A stretch of 10,483 bases of DNA from Candidatus Omnitrophota bacterium (GTDB lineage: Bacteria > Omnitrophota > Gorgyraeia > JABMQH01). Location of the stretch: positions 1 to 10,483 of the forward strand of contig JAPLLL010000067.1 of NCBI GenBank assembly GCA_026387595.1. The letters are read 5' to 3'. Both the position numbers and the translations under genes were made by a program. The notes under the pieces were generated by a model that ran no database searches, was not told the DNA's origin, and worked only from the letters and a program-made list of their open reading frames with translations. This document shows, piece by piece, positions 7,028 to 10,483 of the stretch (position 1 is its first letter; every line of letters starts with the position of its first letter).

Positions 7028-7033
7028 ATATAA

Positions 7034-7207
7034 ATGTCTCGTGTTGAAATAAGCGCGGACGAACCGTTTGAAAAAGCGCTCCGTCGTTTCAAGAAGAAGA
7101 TTGAGCGAGACGGTGTCATAAAGATCCTTAAGGCCAGGAAGCACTACGAAAAACCGAGCGAGCGCAGGCGCAGAAAGATAAGGGAAGCGCGCACGCGCAA
7201 GAGATAA
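7034..7207 (+). CDS. rpsU: 30S ribosomal protein bS21
   Basis: This short 57-codon gene encodes ribosomal protein bS21 of the small subunit platform, which sits near the 3' end of 16S rRNA and assists initiation. The sequence starts MSRVEISADEPFEKALRRF, continues with the family-typical GVIKILKARKHYEKPSERRR, and ends in a very basic tail (KIREARTRKR). Length agrees with the 57-70 residues usual for the family. It has its own strong promoter (6887-6915), a structured leader and a strong Shine-Dalgarno site. The TAA at 7205-7207 is followed 17 bases later by the start of the M16 peptidase, with no terminator between, so some read-through transcription of the peptidase is likely. It is small enough to be missed by gene callers with a length cut-off. 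Confidence 0.93.
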   Translation: MSRVEISADEPFEKALRRFKKKIERDGVIKILKARKHYEKPSERRRRKIREARTRKR

Positions 7208-7224
7208 TACTCTGGTTTGTCCGG

Positions 7225-7332
7225 ATGAAAATCGCCCTTAAAAGCCTTTTAGCAGTCGCGGCCATTACCGCAGGCCTTCAGATCGCGGCCCTGGCGGATG
7301 ACGCAGCCAAAAGCGTTCTCGAGAACGTGTAA
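7225..7332 (+). pseudogene. Signal-peptide fragment of the M16 peptidase, separated from it by a frameshift
   Basis: An ATG at 7225 opens a 35-codon frame. It encodes a textbook signal peptide: basic start MKIALK, a hydrophobic core, and an A-L-A cleavage site at residues 22-24. DDAAKSVLEN follows, then the frame hits TAA at 7330-7332. 'LEN' is the start of the conserved M16 N-terminal strand (usually LENGLxVIVxE). The rest of that strand, VIIKESHKSPLVAIEAG, continues in another frame from 7329. The Gly-Leu-x codons are missing, consistent with a net loss of seven bases (or any 3n+1) around 7324-7330. This is therefore the true 5' end of the downstream peptidase and not a separate peptide gene. 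A sequencing or assembly error is an equally good explanation. Confidence 0.8.
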
Positions 7333-9809
7333 TCATAAAAGAATCGCATAAATCTCCGCTGGTCGCCATCGAGGCTGGGATAAGGTCCGGTAGCGCGGAC
7401 GAAGCCCCGTATCAGGGTAGCGGTATAGCGCACTTTGTCGAACATATGGTATTTGACGGCACAAAGCGCTGGCCGAAGCCGACGGATATCGAACAATTAA
7501 TAAAATCCAAAGGCGGCTACATAAACGGTTTCACCTCGCATGATTGCGTAGGCTTTAAGATAATTATTCCGTCCGGATATGCCTCCGAAGCCCTAGAAGT
7601 CATGAAAGAAATCCTTACTGAGGCTGTCTTTGACCCGGCTGAAGTTGAAAAAGAACGGGAAGTGATCTTAAAAGAGGTACGGCTTAACATGGACGAGCCC
7701 GCAGCCTACCTGTCACAGCTTACCTGGTCAGCAATGTTCACGACCCACAATTATCGTTTTCCTCCCATAGGCAGAGAAGATCTTTTGAAGCTTATCACGC
7801 CAAACGACCTTAAGGCCTATTATAAATCCCGCTACACTCCGGATAACATTGTTTTGGGCGTGGCCGGGGACGTTGACACTGCTTCAATTTCAAAAAAGAT
7901 AAAAGAACTATTCGGTAACGTGGAACCGCATTTCTGCGCCGCAACAGCCTCCCCTCAGGAACCGCAGCAGATAACAGGCGTGTCTGTAAGGGAGCAGCGG
8001 GACGTAGGGCTTACTTATCTTACGCTCGGTTTCCACAGCGTTCGCGCGCGGGATACGGATATCTTCAGCCTTGATGTATTGTCCATGCTCCTCGGAAGCG
8101 GAAAGGATTCCCGCTTATTTAAAGAACTCTATGCAAGGAAAAAACTTGTTTATGCGATCGGAAGCGCGGATTACACGCCTAAGGACCCGGGCATATTCGG
8201 CATAACAGCAGTATGCAAACCGGAAAATACGGATAAGGTCGTCGCTGCGGTCTGGGATGAGGTCGTAAAGATGCAAACCGACGCTGTATCCGAAAAAGAA
8301 CTGCAAAAAGCAAAGAACCAGGTCCTGAGCGGATATATTTTTTCAAAGCAGACCGTTGAGGACCAGGCCGCTGACCTTGTGGGGAGCCAGATACTGACCG
8401 GCGATCATGATTTTTCAAAAAAATACGTCGAAGGGGTAAGCGCCGTAACAAAAGAATCTCTAACGGCAGCAGCGAAGAAATACCTGATAAAAAATAATTC
8501 AACGCTTGTCGTGCTTACCCCGGCCGAAGGCCAAAAGGCCGGCGTAAAAAAAGAGATTGCGTCTCGGTCCGTCCTGGCTAACGCGAAAAGTTTTAAATTG
8601 AAGAATGGCCTGGCCGTTCTTTTGATCGAGGACCGCTCGCTCCCGATAATTTCCGTGACCGCGGTGGGCCTTGGCGGACTGCGCACGGAAAATTTCCGGA
8701 ACAACGGCGTTGCCAATCTTGTTTCCGAGACCCTCTTGTGCGGGTCCAGGACAATGGGCGAAGAGGAAACCTTTTCGCTGATCGAAGGCGCGGGCGGCGC
8801 GCTTGGCTCTTATTCCAGCAGCAATAGTTTCGGCGTAAGCGCAAGCGGCCTTAGCAAAGATACTGATCTGATCCTCAGACTCTTTACCGCAAGCCTGCAG
8901 GATCCGCTTTTCGGCCGGGATAAGATCGCTCGCGAGAAAAACGCGATCGCGGGCGCGATAACCGCGATAGACGACGATATCTACCGTTCGGGAATGCGCA
9001 CTTTAAAATATACCCTTTTCAGGCGGCATCCTTACAGGTTCCAGTCTGCCGGTACGCCGGAAACTTTGAGCCGCCTCTCGCAGGCCGATATACTTGATTA
9101 TTACCGCAGGTACTACAGGCCAGGGAACATGGTATTGGTCATAGCAGGCGATATTGATAAGCGGCAGATGCAGGATAAGATCACAGCGCTTCTTGAAAAA
9201 CCGGACAACGGCCGGGTCGTTGAGATCAACCCGCCGTCGGAAATCGAACACCGTAAGCCCAGGGTCATTACCCGCCGCGCGGCAAAGGAACAATCTCTTG
9301 TCTTATTGGGATACCTGGGCGGCACTATCGCAGGCCCTGACAGGTACGGCCTTGAGGTCATGTGCTCCGTTCTCTCTGGAGTAAACGGCCGCCTTTCCGA
9401 AAAGATACGGGGGCAAAAAGGCCTTGCCTATGCGCTTGATGTTGTGGCAGTGGAAGGCATCGAGCCCGGGATGATCGTATTTTACGCGGGAACAACCAGG
9501 AAAAATATTTGGACCGTTAAAAATGAGATCTTCAAAGAGATCGAGCGGCTCAAAACAGAAGGGATAACGGACGAGGAATTAAAATCCGCAAAGAGCGAGC
9601 TCATCGGCCTGCATAAGATGGGGCTTCAGACCATACAGGATATTTCAATGCAGGCGGGCCTTGATGAATTGTACGGCCTCGGATACGACAACACGCTCAA
9701 ATTTGAAGAAATGGTCACGGCCGTGACAAAAGACACGGTGCTTCGGACGGCGCAGAAATACCTAAAACCGGATTCGTACGTGCTTTTGACCATAGAGGGG
9801 ACAAAATGA
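7323..9809 (+). CDS. Secreted M16 family zinc metallopeptidase, two-domain, main body (frame-disrupted at its 5' end)
   Basis: This is a pitrilysin/processing-peptidase family protein, about 828 residues in this frame and about 862 with the displaced signal peptide. The N-terminal half is catalytic: HFVEH (7431-7445) is the zinc site, and a Glu exactly 76 residues after its second His (in ILKEVRL) completes HXXEH-X76-E. SGSADE and the RLFKELYARKKLVYAI region are further family marks. From about 8583 a second M16 domain begins (FKLKNGLAVLLIED). It lacks HXXEH (NLVSE instead) but keeps the C-domain RGQKGLAYALDV, as in the inactive halves that close the M16 clamshell. Probable role: degradation or processing of peptides in the periplasm. 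No in-frame start exists before 7446, and starting there would delete the zinc site, so 7446 is not the real start. It overlaps the next gene by four bases. Confidence 0.88.
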   Translation, partial: ERVIIKESHKSPLVAIEAGIRSGSADEAPYQGSGIAHFVEHMVFDGTKRWPKPTDIEQLIKSKGGYINGFTSHDCVGFKIIIPSGYASEALEVMKEILTEAVFDPAEVEKEREVILKEVRLNMDEPAAYLSQLTWSAMFTTHNYRFPPIGREDLLKLITPNDLKAYYKSRYTPDNIVLGVAGDVDTASISKKIKELFGNVEPHFCAATASPQEPQQITGVSVREQRDVGLTYLTLGFHSVRARDTDIFSLDVLSMLLGSGKDSRLFKELYARKKLVYAIGSADYTPKDPGIFGITAVCKPENTDKVVAAVWDEVVKMQTDAVSEKELQKAKNQVLSGYIFSKQTVEDQAADLVGSQILTGDHDFSKKYVEGVSAVTKESLTAAAKKYLIKNNSTLVVLTPAEGQKAGVKKEIASRSVLANAKSFKLKNGLAVLLIEDRSLPIISVTAVGLGGLRTENFRNNGVANLVSETLLCGSRTMGEEETFSLIEGAGGALGSYSSSNSFGVSASGLSKDTDLILRLFTASLQDPLFGRDKIAREKNAIAGAITAIDDDIYRSGMRTLKYTLFRRHPYRFQSAGTPETLSRLSQADILDYYRRYYRPGNMVLVIAGDIDKRQMQDKITALLEKPDNGRVVEINPPSEIEHRKPRVITRRAAKEQSLVLLGYLGGTIAGPDRYGLEVMCSVLSGVNGRLSEKIRGQKGLAYALDVVAVEGIEPGMIVFYAGTTRKNIWTVKNEIFKEIERLKTEGITDEELKSAKSELIGLHKMGLQTIQDISMQAGLDELYGLGYDNTLKFEEMVTAVTKDTVLRTAQKYLKPDSYVLLTIEGTK

Positions 9810-10483
9810 AGCGAAACCCTTCGGTAGCGGGACAATTTTATCCTTTACGTGGCGCGGCTGTCGAGAAACAGGTTTTTTCATTTATCAAGAACAGCGCCAA
9901 AAAGGTAAACGCCCTTGGCATAGTTGCCCCGCACGCAGGCTATATCTATTCAGGCGCCGTTGCCGGCAGCGTATATTCGCGGATCGAATTAAAGCCGACC
10001 TATATAATACTCGGGCCCAATCATACCGGCCGCGGTAAGCCCTACAGCATAATGAGCGAGGGGACATGGGCAATGCCGCAGGGAGAAGTGGAAATAGACA
10101 GCGTGTTTGCAAAGGAACTGCTTCATAAGTCCGAATTCCTGGAAGAGGATTTTCTCGCGCACGCGTATGAGCATTCTATTGAGGTGCAGCTTCCGTTCTT
10201 GCAATCATTTAAACAAGCGTTTAATTTTGTGCCGATAATCGTTTCTTATCCGCCCGGCCACACATACCAGGCTCTGGGCGAGGAAATCGCGAAAATAATA
10301 AAGGCCCTGAAGAAAGATGTGCTGATCATCGCCTCAAGCGACATGTCTCATTACGAACCGCAGGAAGACGCGCGCTTCAAGGACATGAAAGCGGTGGAGG
10401 CTGTTTTGAAATTAGATGAGGAAGAGCTGATAAAACGCGTCCAGGAATTTGATATCAGCATGTGCGGTTATGCGCCTGTGGCA
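9806..10483 (+). CDS. amrB: MEMO-family protein, AmmeMemoRadiSam system protein B (3' end outside window)
   Basis: This is a MEMO1-like protein of the dioxygenase-related LigB fold; 226 residues are visible. The three residues that bind metal in human MEMO1 (His49, His81, Cys244) have counterparts: His43 in APHAGYIYSG, His73 in GPNHTG and Cys220 in MCGYAP, six residues before the cut. Other family marks are the N-terminal NPSVAGQFYP, HSIEVQLPFL (123-132) and IASSDMSHY (175-183). In prokaryotes such genes often sit with an AMMECR1 gene and a radical SAM gene (the AmmeMemoRadiSam set), whose biochemical role is unsettled; partners would be expected just beyond the right edge. GAGGGG (9795-9800) is a good ribosome-binding site, and the ATG overlaps the peptidase stop. 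The symbol amrB is used as a family label; enzymatic function cannot be claimed. Confidence 0.9.
   Translation, partial: MKRNPSVAGQFYPLRGAAVEKQVFSFIKNSAKKVNALGIVAPHAGYIYSGAVAGSVYSRIELKPTYIILGPNHTGRGKPYSIMSEGTWAMPQGEVEIDSVFAKELLHKSEFLEEDFLAHAYEHSIEVQLPFLQSFKQAFNFVPIIVSYPPGHTYQALGEEIAKIIKALKKDVLIIASSDMSHYEPQEDARFKDMKAVEAVLKLDEEELIKRVQEFDISMCGYAPVA

Noticed and set aside
7318..7332. Programmed ribosomal frameshift in the peptidase
   Set aside because: No slippery heptamer or stimulatory structure is evident, and conserved Gly-Leu codons are missing altogether, which fits a deletion or sequence error better.
7446..9809. ATG at 7446 as the start of the M16 peptidase
   Set aside because: It lies immediately after the zinc motif HFVEH and would remove the catalytic site, the first strand and the signal peptide. 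Homology clearly continues upstream to 7329.
1..10483. CRISPR arrays, insertion sequences, tRNA genes, phage or defence genes
   Set aside because: I saw no regularly spaced repeats, terminal inverted repeats, transposase motifs or tRNA-like cloverleaf; gene packing leaves almost no free space except 6876-7033.

Overview
The window comes from a diderm (Gram-negative) bacterium. It encodes a TonB-dependent outer-membrane receptor, a TonB-like energiser and a periplasmic binding protein. GC content looks close to 50%, AGG and ATA codons are common, and most neighbouring genes overlap by one to eleven bases (ATGA or TAATG junctions). This style would suit an uncultured candidate phylum such as Omnitrophota, but nothing in the sequence proves the taxon.

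Bases 1-6211 form one tightly packed + strand operon for corrinoid salvage. The order is the end of cobT (lower-ligand activation), cobS (final nucleotide-loop joining), a DUF71/COG2102 PP-loop ATPase of the group predicted to act in B12 salvage, btuF (periplasmic binding protein), btuC (permease), btuD (ATPase) and btuB (outer-membrane receptor). Six successive junctions overlap, so translational coupling is likely. A tonB-like gene follows after 43 bases. Together these genes could carry a corrinoid across the outer membrane (BtuB with TonB), through the periplasm (BtuF) and across the inner membrane (BtuCD), then fit or refit its lower ligand (CobT, CobS). No exbB/exbD, cobU or cobalamin riboswitch is visible here. 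The operon begins upstream of the window.

Bases 6876-7207 hold a separate unit. A near-consensus sigma-70 promoter is followed by a leader of roughly 110 nt with two adjoining, well-formed hairpins, a strong Shine-Dalgarno sequence, and the 57-codon rpsU gene for ribosomal protein bS21. The leader looks like a cis-regulatory RNA and is the least explained structure in the window.

Bases 7225-9809 encode a secreted two-domain M16 zinc metallopeptidase. Its N-terminal half is catalytic, with HXXEH-X76-E intact, and its C-terminal half is inactive. Its signal peptide lies in a different frame from the rest. About seven bases seem to be missing in the codons for the conserved 'LENGL' stretch, so this is either a genuine recent lesion or an assembly error. 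The last gene, from 9806 to the right edge, is a MEMO-family protein (AmmeMemoRadiSam system protein B) that overlaps the peptidase by four bases and is cut by the window end.
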